Assembly: GCA_902612805.1 (NCBI GenBank)
Contig: CACMEY010000010.1
Span: 1 to 37,428, forward strand
Length of the DNA: 37,428 nucleotides
Source: an uncultured Alphaproteobacteria bacterium
GTDB taxonomy: Bacteria > Pseudomonadota > Alphaproteobacteria > HIMB59 > GCA-002718135
Direction: 5' to 3'
Both the position numbers and the translations under genes were made by a program. Every line of letters begins with the position of its first letter. Position 1 is the first letter of the stretch. The notes below the pieces were generated by a model. It did not search any database and was not told the origin of the DNA. It saw only the letters and a list, made by a program, of their open reading frames with translations. Below are positions 16,612 through 25,765 of the stretch, piece by piece.

Positions 16612-18079
16612 TTTAATAAAAGGTGAAAAGCATGATTGGGAGATGGTAATCGGTCTTGAAATACATGCACAAGTAAAATCAAACTCTAAACTATTTTCTT
16701 CTTCGTCAACAAAATTTGGCTCATCACCAAATAGTCAAGTGTCTTTAGTCGATGCTGCTATGCCAGGAATGTTGCCTGTTATTAATAAGTATTGCGTGGA
16801 ACAGGCAGTAAAAACTGGAGTCGGTTTAAATGCTAAAATTAATAATTATTCTGTCTTTGATAGAAAAAATTACTTTTATGCTGATCTTCCACAAGGATAT
16901 CAAATTAGTCAGTACAAATATCCAATTGTTGGAGAAGGAAAAGTTACAATTGATTTTAAAGATGGAACATCGAAAGATATCAGAATTGTAAGATTACATT
17001 TAGAACAAGATGCTGGTAAAAGTTTACACGATCAAAATCCTTCAAAAACATATGTAGATCTTAATAGATCTGGTGTTGCTTTAATGGAAATTGTTAGTGA
17101 GCCTGACATTAGAACCCCTGATGAAGCTGGAATGTATATATCCAAAATCAGATCAATTTTAATGTATTTAGATACATGTGATGGAAATATGCAAGAGGGT
17201 TCTTTAAGAGCAGATGTAAATATTTCAGTAAGAAAACCTGGAGATGAATATGGAACTCGATGTGAAATTAAAAACTTAAACTCTATAAAGTTTATTAAGC
17301 AGGCTATTAATTATGAAGCAAAAAGACAAATAGAAATATTGGAGTCTGGCGGTTCTATTGAACAAAACACAATGCTCTTTAATACATCTACTGGTAAAAC
17401 TAGACCCATGAGAAATAAAGAAGAAGCTCATGATTATAGATACTTTCCTGATCCAGATTTATTACCACTAGAAATTTCTAAAGAAGAAATAGGAAAAATT
17501 AAATCATCAATACCAGAGCTTCCAGATGAGCTTAAGAATAAATTTATTGAGACTTATAAATTGTCTAATTATGATGCCTCAGTATTAACTGCAGAGAAAC
17601 AAACATCTGATTATTTTAATGAAACAATTAATTCAGATTCAGAATTAAAAAATCATGCAAAAATAGTTGTAAATTGGATTACTTCTGAATTGTTTTCATT
17701 ACTAAACAAAAATAATCAAGATTTAAATAACTCTCCAGTATCACCTGAAAACTTAGGACAACTTATAAAGTTAATTTCTACAAATGAAATTTCTGGCAAA
17801 ATTGCAAAAGATGTATTGGAAGATATGTTTTCTTCAGGAAAAACAGCTAGACAAATCGTAGATGAAAAGGGTTTGCAACAAGTTACAGATCAGGGTGAAA
17901 TAGCAAAAGTTATTGATGAGGTCATTGCAGATAACCCAAAAATGGTTGAGCAGTATCTGGCTGGTAAAGCTAAGCTATTAGGTTTCTTTGTTGGTCAAGC
18001 TATGAAATTAACTAAAGGAAAAGCTAATCCAAAAATGTTAAATGATATTTTAAAGCAAAAATTAAATAAAAAAAATTAA
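16604..18079 (+). CDS. gatB: Asp/Glu-tRNA amidotransferase subunit B
   Basis: Subunit that phosphorylates the mischarged tRNA-bound Glu or Asp and transfers ammonia, 491 residues. The N-terminal cradle is visible as [36 protein letters not shown], and [31 protein letters not shown] and the [14 protein letters not shown] stretch follow. The C-terminal YqeY/helical tail includes ENPKMVEQ-type [20 protein letters not shown]. The last 18 bases overlap a convergent small membrane protein gene. This operon implies that the cell lacks GlnRS and/or AsnRS, or has them only in part. Confidence 0.96.
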   Translation: MNNLIKGEKHDWEMVIGLEIHAQVKSNSKLFSSSSTKFGSSPNSQVSLVDAAMPGMLPVINKYCVEQAVKTGVGLNAKINNYSVFDRKNYFYADLPQGYQISQYKYPIVGEGKVTIDFKDGTSKDIRIVRLHLEQDAGKSLHDQNPSKTYVDLNRSGVALMEIVSEPDIRTPDEAGMYISKIRSILMYLDTCDGNMQEGSLRADVNISVRKPGDEYGTRCEIKNLNSIKFIKQAINYEAKRQIEILESGGSIEQNTMLFNTSTGKTRPMRNKEEAHDYRYFPDPDLLPLEISKEEIGKIKSSIPELPDELKNKFIETYKLSNYDASVLTAEKQTSDYFNETINSDSELKNHAKIVVNWITSELFSLLNKNNQDLNNSPVSPENLGQLIKLISTNEISGKIAKDVLEDMFSSGKTARQIVDEKGLQQVTDQGEIAKVIDEVIADNPKMVEQYLAGKAKLLGFFVGQAMKLTKGKANPKMLNDILKQKLNKKN

Positions 18080-18406
18080 ACGTAAAGAATAACATCTATA
18101 AGCAACAATTATAAAAGTTAAAATTATCCAAATAATATTTCCCTTGTAATTTTCTGCGGCTCTCCAAATTCCAATAGAAATAAATATTGTCCAAATAAAA
18201 ATAAAAACTTTTGATATTAAAGCAAGATTAGTAAAATCTAAAAATGGTATTTGTGAAACAGAGCTATTTGTATTAAAAAAATAAATTTCAAGATTAAATA
18301 TAATAAGCAAAACAATACCATTTAATAATTCACCAACTAACCAATAGGATTTCCAAAGTTTTATTTTTCCTTCAAAAAAATCTTTAATTATATTTGTATT
18401 AGTCAT
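18062..18406 (-). CDS. Small hydrophobic membrane protein, unknown function
   Basis: A 114-residue protein with about three to four hydrophobic segments: residues around 22-45 ([21 protein letters not shown]), 60-85 ([21 protein letters not shown]) and 88-110. The N-terminal [20 protein letters not shown] and central [13 protein letters not shown] recall an uncharacterised family of small inner-membrane proteins in Proteobacteria, but I cannot name it. A TATAAT-like -10 box lies at 18429-18424 on the minus strand, only 18 bases before the start codon, with a poor -35. The 3' end overlaps gatB by 18 bases in convergent orientation. Confidence 0.72.
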   Translation of the reverse strand: MTNTNIIKDFFEGKIKLWKSYWLVGELLNGIVLLIIFNLEIYFFNTNSSVSQIPFLDFTNLALISKVFIFIWTIFISIGIWRAAENYKGNIIWIILTFIIVAYRCYSLRLIFFI

Positions 18407-18469
18407 TTTTATTTATCTTTAATATTATAATTGTTCATAAAATTTTAATAGTAATTCAGCATAATTAAA

Positions 18470-19279
18470 TCATTTATTTGGAGTTTTTAATGTATAAGAA
18501 GTCCACAAAGAATGCCATTTTGCATAATTATCTTTTTTCTTATTACTTCCTTCAATTATAACAACACTTTCAATTAGATATTTTGTATTTTCTTTAAATA
18601 AGTAATCAAAATATCCAACCTCATTTGTTCTAAGATATTCTTTTCTAAAATAACCATTATTTAAACTCATAATAGATACTTTATGATCAGTTAGAATTTT
18701 ATTTTTGTATTCTAATAAAATTCTTTTACTTTCATTTAAATTTTTAAGAGGATTGTCTAAAAAAATTAATTCAAAGTCCATATTTGTGTCGATATCTTTA
18801 CCGTCAAAATTTTCTAAGCTAATTAATGATTTTGCATATCTTTTATAACTTTCAAAAAAATTTTCTGGATAGTTATTTTCTTTATGTTTTTGAGCTAAAT
18901 TTGAATATCCTTTTTCCCTTGCAAATATTTCAAATTTAACTAATTTTTGATATTCAACATACTTAGTTACTGACTCAATCTGTATAACATTTAACCCTTT
19001 AGACATTTTTTTAATATTAAGAGCAGGAATATCGCCTAATCTACCTTTAATCTTAGATTTGCCGTCTTTAGAATGTAGGAAGGAAATTTTAAAATATTCT
19101 TTAGTAAATGGTATTGGTGATCCTTCAAAGTTTTCTCCTATGAATATATTAGCTATAACCTTTTCATCATTTGATAAGTGATAATTTTCTGGATCAATCC
19201 AAAATTCATGACTCAAAGAGTTCTTAGATATTGAAGAAATGATAATTATAAATATTAATCTTTTTATATAAAATTTCAT
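18470..19279 (-). CDS. DUF4198-like periplasmic protein, possibly metal-related
   Basis: 269 residues with an N-terminal signal peptide (KRLIFIIIISSISKNSLS, then HEFWIDPENYHL at the mature end). The SHEFW start with H right after the signal, the beta-rich middle and the final AKWHSLWTSYTLK are the pattern of DUF4198/NikK-like proteins, some of which are periplasmic partners of nickel or cobalt importers. In that family the N-terminal histidine after cleavage can bind the metal; here His is also near the expected mature N-terminus. It faces a HupE/UreJ-type permease gene whose start codon is one base away, which supports a joint metal role. Function is inferred from family and neighbour. Confidence 0.75.
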   Translation of the reverse strand: MKFYIKRLIFIIIISSISKNSLSHEFWIDPENYHLSNDEKVIANIFIGENFEGSPIPFTKEYFKISFLHSKDGKSKIKGRLGDIPALNIKKMSKGLNVIQIESVTKYVEYQKLVKFEIFAREKGYSNLAQKHKENNYPENFFESYKRYAKSLISLENFDGKDIDTNMDFELIFLDNPLKNLNESKRILLEYKNKILTDHKVSIMSLNNGYFRKEYLRTNEVGYFDYLFKENTKYLIESVVIIEGSNKKKDNYAKWHSLWTSYTLKTPNK

Positions 19280-19280
19280 T

Positions 19281-20438
19281 ATGTTCTCTTATATTAAAAT
19301 TATAAAATTATATCTATTTTTAATTCTTATTGTTTTTCTAAATTTATTTTCATCATCTTCTATCAGTCATGAAATCAAGCCATCTATTGCAGATTTTACT
19401 TATGATGAAAATTATTTGAATTTTAAAATAAGATTAAACGCTGAATTGATATTATCTAATATTGATGCATCTACTGTTTCTAATACAGACTCTTCATCAC
19501 TAAGTGAAATTTATGATAAATTTAGAATTTTAAGCATGAAAGACCTTGAAGAAATGTTTAAAAATTCTTGGAGTGAAATAAGTTCTAATATTGATATTAA
19601 AATTAATAATGAAACAAAAAAAATAAATTTAATTAAAACTGAAATTGAAGATATAAAAAATTTTGAAATAAGTAGAGATACACATGTTTATTTTAGAGTT
19701 ATATTGGATGAAAATTCTGAACAATTTACATTTAGGTGGGTTAAAAACTACGGACCAATTATTTTAAGAGAGAATAATAATAACAAATTAGAAGATGAAT
19801 TAGTTACAGAATATTTGCAATCAGGAATTGAATCAAGTCAATTTTCATTCAAGGAAAATAATTTTAGTAAAACATTTAATAGCTTCGCAAAATTTTTTGT
19901 ATTAGGAATTCAACATATTATTCCAAAAGGATTAGATCATATTTTGTTCATATTTGGACTTTTTTTATTTTCATCATCTTTAAAAACATTAATTTCTCAA
20001 ATAACTATCTTTACTATTGCTCATTCAATTACCCTTATATTTGTTTCTTTATCTTTAATGAGAATTAATCCTCAAATTGTTGAACCTATAATTGCACTTT
20101 CTATAGTTTATATTGGATTAGAAAATATTTTTAAAAAATATATAAAAGAATATTTAAGATATGTTGTAATCTTATTTTTTGGATTACTTCATGGTTTAGG
20201 ATTTGCATTAGTTTTGAGTGATATAGGTTATAAGAGCAGTGATTTATTTGTAAATCTCATCTCGTTTAATCTCGGTATTGAAGTTGCTCAAATATCTATA
20301 GTATTGGCTTTATATCTATTAATTGCTTTAAATTTTGCAAAAAATAAAAATTATAGAATTTTTTTTCAAATTCCATCTTCAATATTAATTTCTAGTATTG
20401 GGTTATATTGGTTTTTTGAAAGAATTAATTTTATTTAA
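19281..20438 (+). CDS. HupE/UreJ-like membrane permease with a periplasmic N-terminal domain
   Basis: 385 residues. An N-terminal signal/anchor (residues 1-30, ending SSSSISHEIKPSIADF) is followed by a hydrophilic, probably periplasmic domain to about residue 195, then six or so transmembrane helices. The membrane part has GIQHIIPKGLDHILFIFGLF, TIFTIAHSITLIFVSLSL and FFGLLHGLGFALVLSDIG: histidine and aspartate motifs typical of HupE/UreJ nickel/cobalt permeases, in the longer form with an N-terminal extension. It probably moves Ni2+ or Co2+ across the inner membrane; no hydrogenase or urease gene is in view. The ATG has no alternative downstream, so the one-base spacing to the divergent gene is firm. 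Confidence 0.82.
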   Translation: MFSYIKIIKLYLFLILIVFLNLFSSSSISHEIKPSIADFTYDENYLNFKIRLNAELILSNIDASTVSNTDSSSLSEIYDKFRILSMKDLEEMFKNSWSEISSNIDIKINNETKKINLIKTEIEDIKNFEISRDTHVYFRVILDENSEQFTFRWVKNYGPIILRENNNNKLEDELVTEYLQSGIESSQFSFKENNFSKTFNSFAKFFVLGIQHIIPKGLDHILFIFGLFLFSSSLKTLISQITIFTIAHSITLIFVSLSLMRINPQIVEPIIALSIVYIGLENIFKKYIKEYLRYVVILFFGLLHGLGFALVLSDIGYKSSDLFVNLISFNLGIEVAQISIVLALYLLIALNFAKNKNYRIFFQIPSSILISSIGLYWFFERINFI

Positions 20439-20548
20439 TAAATTTTTAGGCACGCTATAGGTACAATGAATTTATAATTTTAGCTAAGAAATGCTTTTTT
20501 GATAATTTCTTCATTGTTAACAATATTTTAAATATTAATTAAATGATG

Positions 20549-20577
20549 TTGAGATTCCCGTCTATTTTCGTTATTAC
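20549..20577 (+). promoter_or_regulatory. Sigma-70-type promoter for tRNA-Ser
   Basis: TTGAGA at 20549-20554 and TATTAC at 20572-20577 with a 17-base spacer. Transcription would begin near 20584, about 23 bases before the tRNA. This is the best promoter match seen in the 168-base gap after the HupE-like gene. A 12-bp palindrome ATTGTTAACAAT lies upstream at 20513-20524; the rest of the gap holds no gene that I can support. Confidence 0.5.
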
Positions 20578-20606
20578 ATCAATATAAGCAATATGAAACA
20601 ATTACA

Positions 20607-20698
20607 GGAGAGATGGGTGAGTGGCTTAAACCACAGGTTTGCTAAACCTGCGAAGGAAGTAATTCCTTCCGAGGGTTCGAATCCCTCTCTCTCCGCCA
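20607..20698 (+). tRNA. tRNA-Ser (anticodon GCT)
   Basis: A complete class II tRNA. The acceptor stem GGAGAGA (20607-20613) pairs with TCTCTCC (20688-20694), followed by G and an encoded CCA (20696-20698). The anticodon loop TTTGCTAAA is closed by ACAGG/CCTG, giving anticodon GCT, which reads AGC/AGU serine codons. The long variable arm GGAAG-TAA-TTCCTTCC and the T arm GAGGG-TTCGAAT-CCCTC are intact. dapA begins 7 bases after the CCA. Confidence 0.97.
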
Positions 20699-20705
20699 TA
20701 TAAAA

Positions 20706-21578
20706 ATGTTTAAAGGAAGTATACCTGCTGTTATTACACCATTTGTTGAGGACAAAGTCGATTATGATTCATTAACTAGAGTTTTAGATCATTTAATTGA
20801 TAATGGCTCCCATGGACTTGTGCCATGTGGTACAACCGGTGAGTCACCAACTTTATCCCATGATGAGCATAAAAAAATAATTGAAGAAACAATCAGAATT
20901 GCTGACAAGAGAATTCCTGTTATAGCTGGTACTGGTTCAAATAATACATTAGAAGCTCTTGAATATACAAATCATGCTGAAAATTCAGGTGCAGATGCTG
21001 CACTTATTGTAACACCATATTATAATAAGCCAACACAATCAGGATTATATGAGCATTTTAAAACAATAGCTGAGAAAACAAATATTCCAATAATTATTTA
21101 TAATATACCGGGCAGATCAATTGTAGATATGAGTATTGAAACTATGATAGAGTTATCAAAAATTAAAAATATAGTTGGCGTAAAAGATGCAACCAATGAT
21201 TTATTTAGACCATTAATTACTAGAAAAAACATGCAAAATGAATTTTGTTTTCTATCTGGGGAAGATGGGACGGCTTTAGCATTTTTAGCACAAGGTGGAC
21301 AAGGATGTATTTCAGTTACAGCTAATGTAGCTCCAAAATTATGTTCTGAAATGCATTCTGCATGGCAGGAATCCAATATTTCCAAAGCTCAAGAAATTAA
21401 TTTAAAATTATCATCTTTACATAGTGCTTTGTTTATTGAATCGAGCCCTGGTCCGGTTAAGTATGCTGCATCATTATTAGGTTTATGTAATGCAAATACA
21501 AGACTACCTTTGTCTGAAATCAAAGATGATACAAAAAAAGTAGTAAAAAACTGTTTACAAGAATTAAAACTTTTGTGA
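20706..21578 (+). CDS. dapA: 4-hydroxy-tetrahydrodipicolinate synthase
   Basis: Condenses pyruvate with aspartate semialdehyde, the first committed step to diaminopimelate and lysine; 290 residues. The active site is complete: T43/T44 in CGTTGES, Y132 in IIIYNIPGRS and the Schiff-base lysine K160 in VGVKDAT. It starts only 7 bases behind the tRNA-Ser CCA end and has no visible separate promoter, so it is probably transcribed with the tRNA and released when the tRNA is processed. The stop is followed directly by the smpB ATG. The dapA-smpB-rpoZ-rsh order is common in Alphaproteobacteria. Confidence 0.96.
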   Translation: MFKGSIPAVITPFVEDKVDYDSLTRVLDHLIDNGSHGLVPCGTTGESPTLSHDEHKKIIEETIRIADKRIPVIAGTGSNNTLEALEYTNHAENSGADAALIVTPYYNKPTQSGLYEHFKTIAEKTNIPIIIYNIPGRSIVDMSIETMIELSKIKNIVGVKDATNDLFRPLITRKNMQNEFCFLSGEDGTALAFLAQGGQGCISVTANVAPKLCSEMHSAWQESNISKAQEINLKLSSLHSALFIESSPGPVKYAASLLGLCNANTRLPLSEIKDDTKKVVKNCLQELKLL

Positions 21579-22025
21579 ATGAAAATTATTGCTGATAACA
21601 ATAGGGCTAATTATAATTTTACAATATCAAATAAAATTGAAGCTGGTATTGTATTAACGGGATCTGAAGTTAAATCTTTACGTATAAATACAGGATCAAT
21701 TAGAGGTTCATATATTATTGAAAAAAATGGTGAACTTTGGCTTTCTAACTCATTTATAAAAAAATATCAAAACTCCACAGATTATAAATATGACCCAACA
21801 CGAAAAAGAAAATTATTAATTACAAAGAAGGAATATAATAAAATATCAGGATCTATAAAACAAGGTGGTTTTACAATAATACCACTATCATTATACTTCT
21901 CAGATAAAGGTTTAGCTAAATTATCCTGCGGTATTGCTAAAGGTAAGAAAAAAATTGATAAAAGAGAGTCAATAAAACAAAGATATTGGAATATCAAAAA
22001 GCAGAGATTGCTTAAAAATAATTAA
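21579..22025 (+). CDS. smpB: SsrA (tmRNA)-binding protein SmpB
   Basis: Partner of tmRNA in rescuing stalled ribosomes, 148 residues. Family motifs: [13 protein letters not shown] at the start, [41 protein letters not shown], then [20 protein letters not shown] and [14 protein letters not shown] in the basic C-terminal tail that enters the ribosomal A site. It begins on the base after the dapA stop. The tmRNA gene ssrA is not in this window. Confidence 0.96.
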   Translation: MKIIADNNRANYNFTISNKIEAGIVLTGSEVKSLRINTGSIRGSYIIEKNGELWLSNSFIKKYQNSTDYKYDPTRKRKLLITKKEYNKISGSIKQGGFTIIPLSLYFSDKGLAKLSCGIAKGKKKIDKRESIKQRYWNIKKQRLLKNN

Positions 22026-22062
22026 CTATTTACTTTTAAAAATTGATCACTATAAGCTTTCT

Positions 22063-22485
22063 ATGGCAAGAATTACTGTAGAAGATTGTATAGATAAATT
22101 TCCTAGTAGATTCGAATTAGTTCTAGTTGCTTCAAACAGAGCTAGAAAATTACATTCTGGAGAAAACCCTACCGTTGAAATTGATAATGATAAAAATACT
22201 GTCATTGCACTTAGGGAGATAGCTGAGGAAACAATTACAACTGAACAATTTAAAAATGATTTAATTCAAGAATATCAAACTAACACATTTAGTGAGGATG
22301 AAGAAATAAATGAAATTGAAAATAATAGTGATGAAAATGAAATAGAAACTAATGAATTAGAAGGTGATGAAAACAAACAAAATATTGAAAATACTGATAA
22401 TTCTTTAGAGGATACACCTATTGAAACCGCACAAAATGATTCAGAAAATTCATCAGATGATGAAAAAGATTTGGATATATTATAA
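22063..22485 (+). CDS. rpoZ: RNA polymerase omega subunit with acidic tail
   Basis: Promotes assembly and stability of RNA polymerase through beta-prime. The conserved N-terminal fold is clear: [20 protein letters not shown] then [16 protein letters not shown] and [12 protein letters not shown]. Family members are about 70-130 residues; this one has 140, because from about residue 85 it continues as a low-complexity Asp/Glu/Asn/Ser tail (for example [19 protein letters not shown]) ending DDEKDLDIL. Such tails occur in several Alphaproteobacteria, and their role is not established. It precedes the stringent-response gene rsh, a common pairing. Confidence 0.93.
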   Translation: MARITVEDCIDKFPSRFELVLVASNRARKLHSGENPTVEIDNDKNTVIALREIAEETITTEQFKNDLIQEYQTNTFSEDEEINEIENNSDENEIETNELEGDENKQNIENTDNSLEDTPIETAQNDSENSSDDEKDLDIL

Positions 22486-22525
22486 TACTAAATAATTAAT
22501 AAAATAAATAATTTAAATATTATTT

Positions 22526-24649
22526 ATGACTAAAGAAATTCACAAAGAAATAGAATTAATAACTTCTTATCTTACTAGTGCTGAAAGAGATAAAGTAAGA
22601 CATGCTCTTAGGTTAAGTGAGCAAGCTCATAGTAATCAGTTAAGAAAATCAGGAGATCCTTTTATAACTCACCCATTAGAAGTTGCAAAAATTTTGACCT
22701 CAATAAAATTAGATGCTGACTCTATAGTAGCTGGCCTACTTCATGATACTTTGGAAGATACAAATTTAAATATTGAAGAAATTCACAAAAATTTCGGAAA
22801 TCAAATCGTAGAACTTGTAGATGGGCTTACAAAAATAAATAAATATTCATTAAAAGTAAACAATCAAAAATTTGGTGAGAATTATAAAAAATTAATTTTA
22901 GCAACTTCGAAAGATTTGAGAGTAATATTAGTAAAGTTAGCTGATAGATTACACAATATGAGAACTATACAATTTATTAAAGAAGAAAATAAAAAAACTA
23001 AAATAGCTTTAGAAACACTCGAAGTATTTGCGCCCTTAGCTCAAAGACTAGGTATGAAAGAATGGCAAGACGAATTAGAAGATATTTCATTTGAAATAAT
23101 AAACCCGGATGCAAAAAAAACAATTATAGAAAGATTGGAATATTTAAAATCAAAGGATGATAATATTGTTGATGAAATTAGATATGAGCTAAAAAATATT
23201 TTTTTTCAAGAGGATTTGTTTTGTAAAGTAGAGGGTAGGATTAAATCTCCCTATTCAATATGGAATAAGATTAAAAATAAAAATATTTCTTTCGAACAAC
23301 TTTCAGATATCATGGCTTTTAGAGTTATTACTAATTCAACTAGAGAGTGTTATAGATGTTTAGGCATAATCCATAGACGATATCCTTATATTCAAGGAAG
23401 GTTTAAAGATTTTATTTCAGCCCCAAAATCAAATGGATATAGGGCTTTACATACATCTGTTATGGGGCCAAAAAATAAAAAAATTGAAATTCAATTTCGT
23501 TCTAACATTATGGATCAAATTGCAGATTTTGGTATTGCTTCTCATTGGAAATATAAAGATCCAAAAAAAATAAAAGAAAAAGACGCAAGAGAATATAAGT
23601 GGGTATATGATTTAGTAGATTCAATGAATTCATCAGTTACTCAAGATGAATTAATTCAAAACTCAAAATTGAAAGTTTTTCAAAATGATATTTTTGTTTT
23701 TACACCAAAAGGAGATCTTATAGAATTGCCTAAAAATGCAACTCCGGTAGATTTTGCTTATGCTATACATAGTCAAATAGGAGACAAATGTGTAGCTGCT
23801 AAAATTAATGATAAGTTACAGCCCTTAAAAACGATTTTAAAAAATGGCGATCAAATAGAAATTATTACTTCAGAGTCATCACAACCTTCCCCTTTATGGC
23901 AGAGATTTGCAGTAACAACAAAGGTAAAATCACAACTAAGAAGATTTTTTAAATTTAAGAAGAAAGAAGAGCATATAATATTTGGTAGAGAAATATTAAT
24001 AAATTATTTTCAAAAAGAAAATTATGAATTTAATAAAAATACTGAGAAAAAAATATTGGATGATTATAAATATAAATCAATAAACGATTTATATGCCTTA
24101 ATTGGCTCAGGCGAAATTACAGCACTTTCTGTAATTAAAAAAATTTATCCTGAGTATAATTATATCCCAGTTTCAAAATTTAATGAAAATACTCATAATC
24201 CTATAAAATTAAAAGGATTAACTGCTGGAATGTCCTATCATTTGGCTGGTTGTTGTTCTCCTTTAAAAGGAGATAGTATTGTTGGTATAGTAACTGCGGG
24301 AATTGGTGTTGCAGTTCATACACTTGATTGTGACACACTTGCATCATATCAAGATGCCCCAGATAGATGGCTAAATATATCTTGGGATAATCAAAGTAAT
24401 TTAGAGACGGTATCAAATGCAAGAATTGTTGTAGTATTATTTAATAAACCGGGAAGCCTTGGAAAAGTAACAACAGTTATTGCAAAAAATAATGGTAATA
24501 TTTCAAATATTCTTTTTTCAGTTAGGAAGCCTGATTTTTTTGAAATTATAATAGACATTGAGGTTAGAGACACTAATCATTTACAAAATATAATTGCAGC
24601 ATTAAGAATGGAAAAAGAAGTATCTTCTTTAGAGAGATTAAAAGGTTAA
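22526..24649 (+). CDS. rsh: Bifunctional (p)ppGpp synthetase/hydrolase (RelA/SpoT homologue)
   Basis: Makes and degrades (p)ppGpp, 707 residues. Order of domains: HD hydrolase (AGLLHDTLEDT, with the HDxxED motif intact, and LVKLADRLHNMRT), synthetase (IKSPYSIWNKIKNKNISFEQ, LSDIMAFRVI, GRFKDFISAPKSNGYRALHT, IEIQFRS), TGS (VFTPKGDLIELPKNATPVDF), a Cys-containing conserved domain (YHLAGCCSPLKGDSIVGIV then GIGVAVHTLDCDTL), and a C-terminal ACT domain. Both enzymatic halves look active, as in the single Rsh of most Alphaproteobacteria. acpS starts 2 bases after the stop. Confidence 0.96.
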   Translation: MTKEIHKEIELITSYLTSAERDKVRHALRLSEQAHSNQLRKSGDPFITHPLEVAKILTSIKLDADSIVAGLLHDTLEDTNLNIEEIHKNFGNQIVELVDGLTKINKYSLKVNNQKFGENYKKLILATSKDLRVILVKLADRLHNMRTIQFIKEENKKTKIALETLEVFAPLAQRLGMKEWQDELEDISFEIINPDAKKTIIERLEYLKSKDDNIVDEIRYELKNIFFQEDLFCKVEGRIKSPYSIWNKIKNKNISFEQLSDIMAFRVITNSTRECYRCLGIIHRRYPYIQGRFKDFISAPKSNGYRALHTSVMGPKNKKIEIQFRSNIMDQIADFGIASHWKYKDPKKIKEKDAREYKWVYDLVDSMNSSVTQDELIQNSKLKVFQNDIFVFTPKGDLIELPKNATPVDFAYAIHSQIGDKCVAAKINDKLQPLKTILKNGDQIEIITSESSQPSPLWQRFAVTTKVKSQLRRFFKFKKKEEHIIFGREILINYFQKENYEFNKNTEKKILDDYKYKSINDLYALIGSGEITALSVIKKIYPEYNYIPVSKFNENTHNPIKLKGLTAGMSYHLAGCCSPLKGDSIVGIVTAGIGVAVHTLDCDTLASYQDAPDRWLNISWDNQSNLETVSNARIVVVLFNKPGSLGKVTTVIAKNNGNISNILFSVRKPDFFEIIIDIEVRDTNHLQNIIAALRMEKEVSSLERLKG

Positions 24650-24651
24650 AT

Positions 24652-25038
24652 ATGATTTATGGTAATGGAATTGATATTATTGATATTAAAAGAATAAGAA
24701 GAGTGATAAATATATATGGTAATAAATTTAAAAAAAGATGTTTTAGTATTTCTGAGATAGAAAGATCAGAAAAAAGATTAAATTCGGTAGAATCTTATGC
24801 AAAAAGATATGCTGCTAAAGAAGCATGCGCTAAAGCTTTAGGCACAGGACTGGCTAGAGGTGTATTTTGGAAAGATATTGAAGTTGCAAATAATCAATAT
24901 GGTAAACCATTAATAAAACTTCATGGTAAAGCAAAGACAATTTTTAAAAACATGAATAAAAATTCTAATAAACAAATTGAAGTATCACTTTCTGATGAAA
25001 AAAAATACGCAATAGCAAATGTAACAATTTATGACTAA
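24652..25038 (+). CDS. acpS: Holo-[acyl-carrier-protein] synthase
   Basis: Transfers phosphopantetheine from CoA to acyl carrier protein, 128 residues. Metal-binding D8 is in YGNGIDIIDIKRI, and the catalytic region is YAKRYAAKEACAKALGTGL, with the Glu of AAKE. The C-terminal IEVSLSDEKKYAIANVTI is the usual last strand. It begins 2 bases after rsh and overlaps lepB by 8 bases; pdxJ, often between them in relatives, is absent here. Confidence 0.95.
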   Translation: MIYGNGIDIIDIKRIRRVINIYGNKFKKRCFSISEIERSEKRLNSVESYAKRYAAKEACAKALGTGLARGVFWKDIEVANNQYGKPLIKLHGKAKTIFKNMNKNSNKQIEVSLSDEKKYAIANVTIYD

Positions 25039-25765
25039 ATCAAAAAAAAATAGTTTTTTTGGTAATTTGAAATCAATACTCATAGCAATCTTTATAGCTT
25101 TACTAATTAGATCATTTATATTTGAGCCATTCAATATACCTTCAGGATCAATGAAACCAAATCTCCTTGTTGGTGATTTCATTTTTGTTTCAAAATATTC
25201 ATATGGTTTTTCGAAACATTCTCTTCCTTTTTCAATACCTTTGATACCTGGAAAAATTTTTTCAAATATACCTGAAAGAGGAGATGTGGTAGTTTTTAAA
25301 ACTCCTGAAAATAATAGAACTGATTATATTAAAAGAGTAATTGGTCTGCCTGGTGATAAAATAGAAATTAAAAATGGTATTATTTTTATTAATGGATCAG
25401 AAATCTTAAGAAAAAAATTAAATGATTTTATAGATACTGATAACAAAACAATTAATAAAAGAGTTAGAATGTATAATGAATATTTTTTTAAAAAAGAGAT
25501 CAATATTCTTGATATAACAGATAATGGTATGGCGGATAATACTCAGTTATTTAATGTCCCAAAAAATCATTTCTTTGTAATGGGTGATAATAGAGATAAT
25601 TCACAAGATAGTAGATTTATAAGTACTGTTGGTTTCATTCCTTATGAAAATTTAATTGGTAAAGCGCAGTTTATTTTCTTTTCTTTAGAAAATGCAAGAT
25701 TTTTACAGATATGGAAATGGCCGAACTCAATTAGATATGAAAGAATTTTTCAAAAAATTCAATGA
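25031..25765 (+). CDS. lepB: Signal peptidase I
   Basis: Inner-membrane serine protease that removes signal peptides, 244 residues. One N-terminal transmembrane helix (residues about 12-30) leads into the periplasmic catalytic domain. Catalytic S40 is in NIPSGSMKPNLLVGDFIFV and the general base K101 in DYIKRVIGLPGD; the box E motif GDNRDNSQDSR is present. The start overlaps acpS by 8 bases and the stop overlaps rnc in an ATGA. The lepB-rnc-era-recO order is widely conserved. Confidence 0.96.
   Translation: MTKSKKNSFFGNLKSILIAIFIALLIRSFIFEPFNIPSGSMKPNLLVGDFIFVSKYSYGFSKHSLPFSIPLIPGKIFSNIPERGDVVVFKTPENNRTDYIKRVIGLPGDKIEIKNGIIFINGSEILRKKLNDFIDTDNKTINKRVRMYNEYFFKKEINILDITDNGMADNTQLFNVPKNHFFVMGDNRDNSQDSRFISTVGFIPYENLIGKAQFIFFSLENARFLQIWKWPNSIRYERIFQKIQ

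Noticed and set aside
16296..16682. 128-codon open frame antisense to gatA
   Set aside because: It is the shadow of a well conserved gatA; the peptide has no recognisable domain and no ribosome site.
20464..20516. Possible terminator hairpin after the HupE-like gene (AAGAAAT/ATTTCTT and CAATGA/TCATTG)
   Set aside because: The loop is large, the arms are only A/T-rich, and no T run follows, so it is not convincing.
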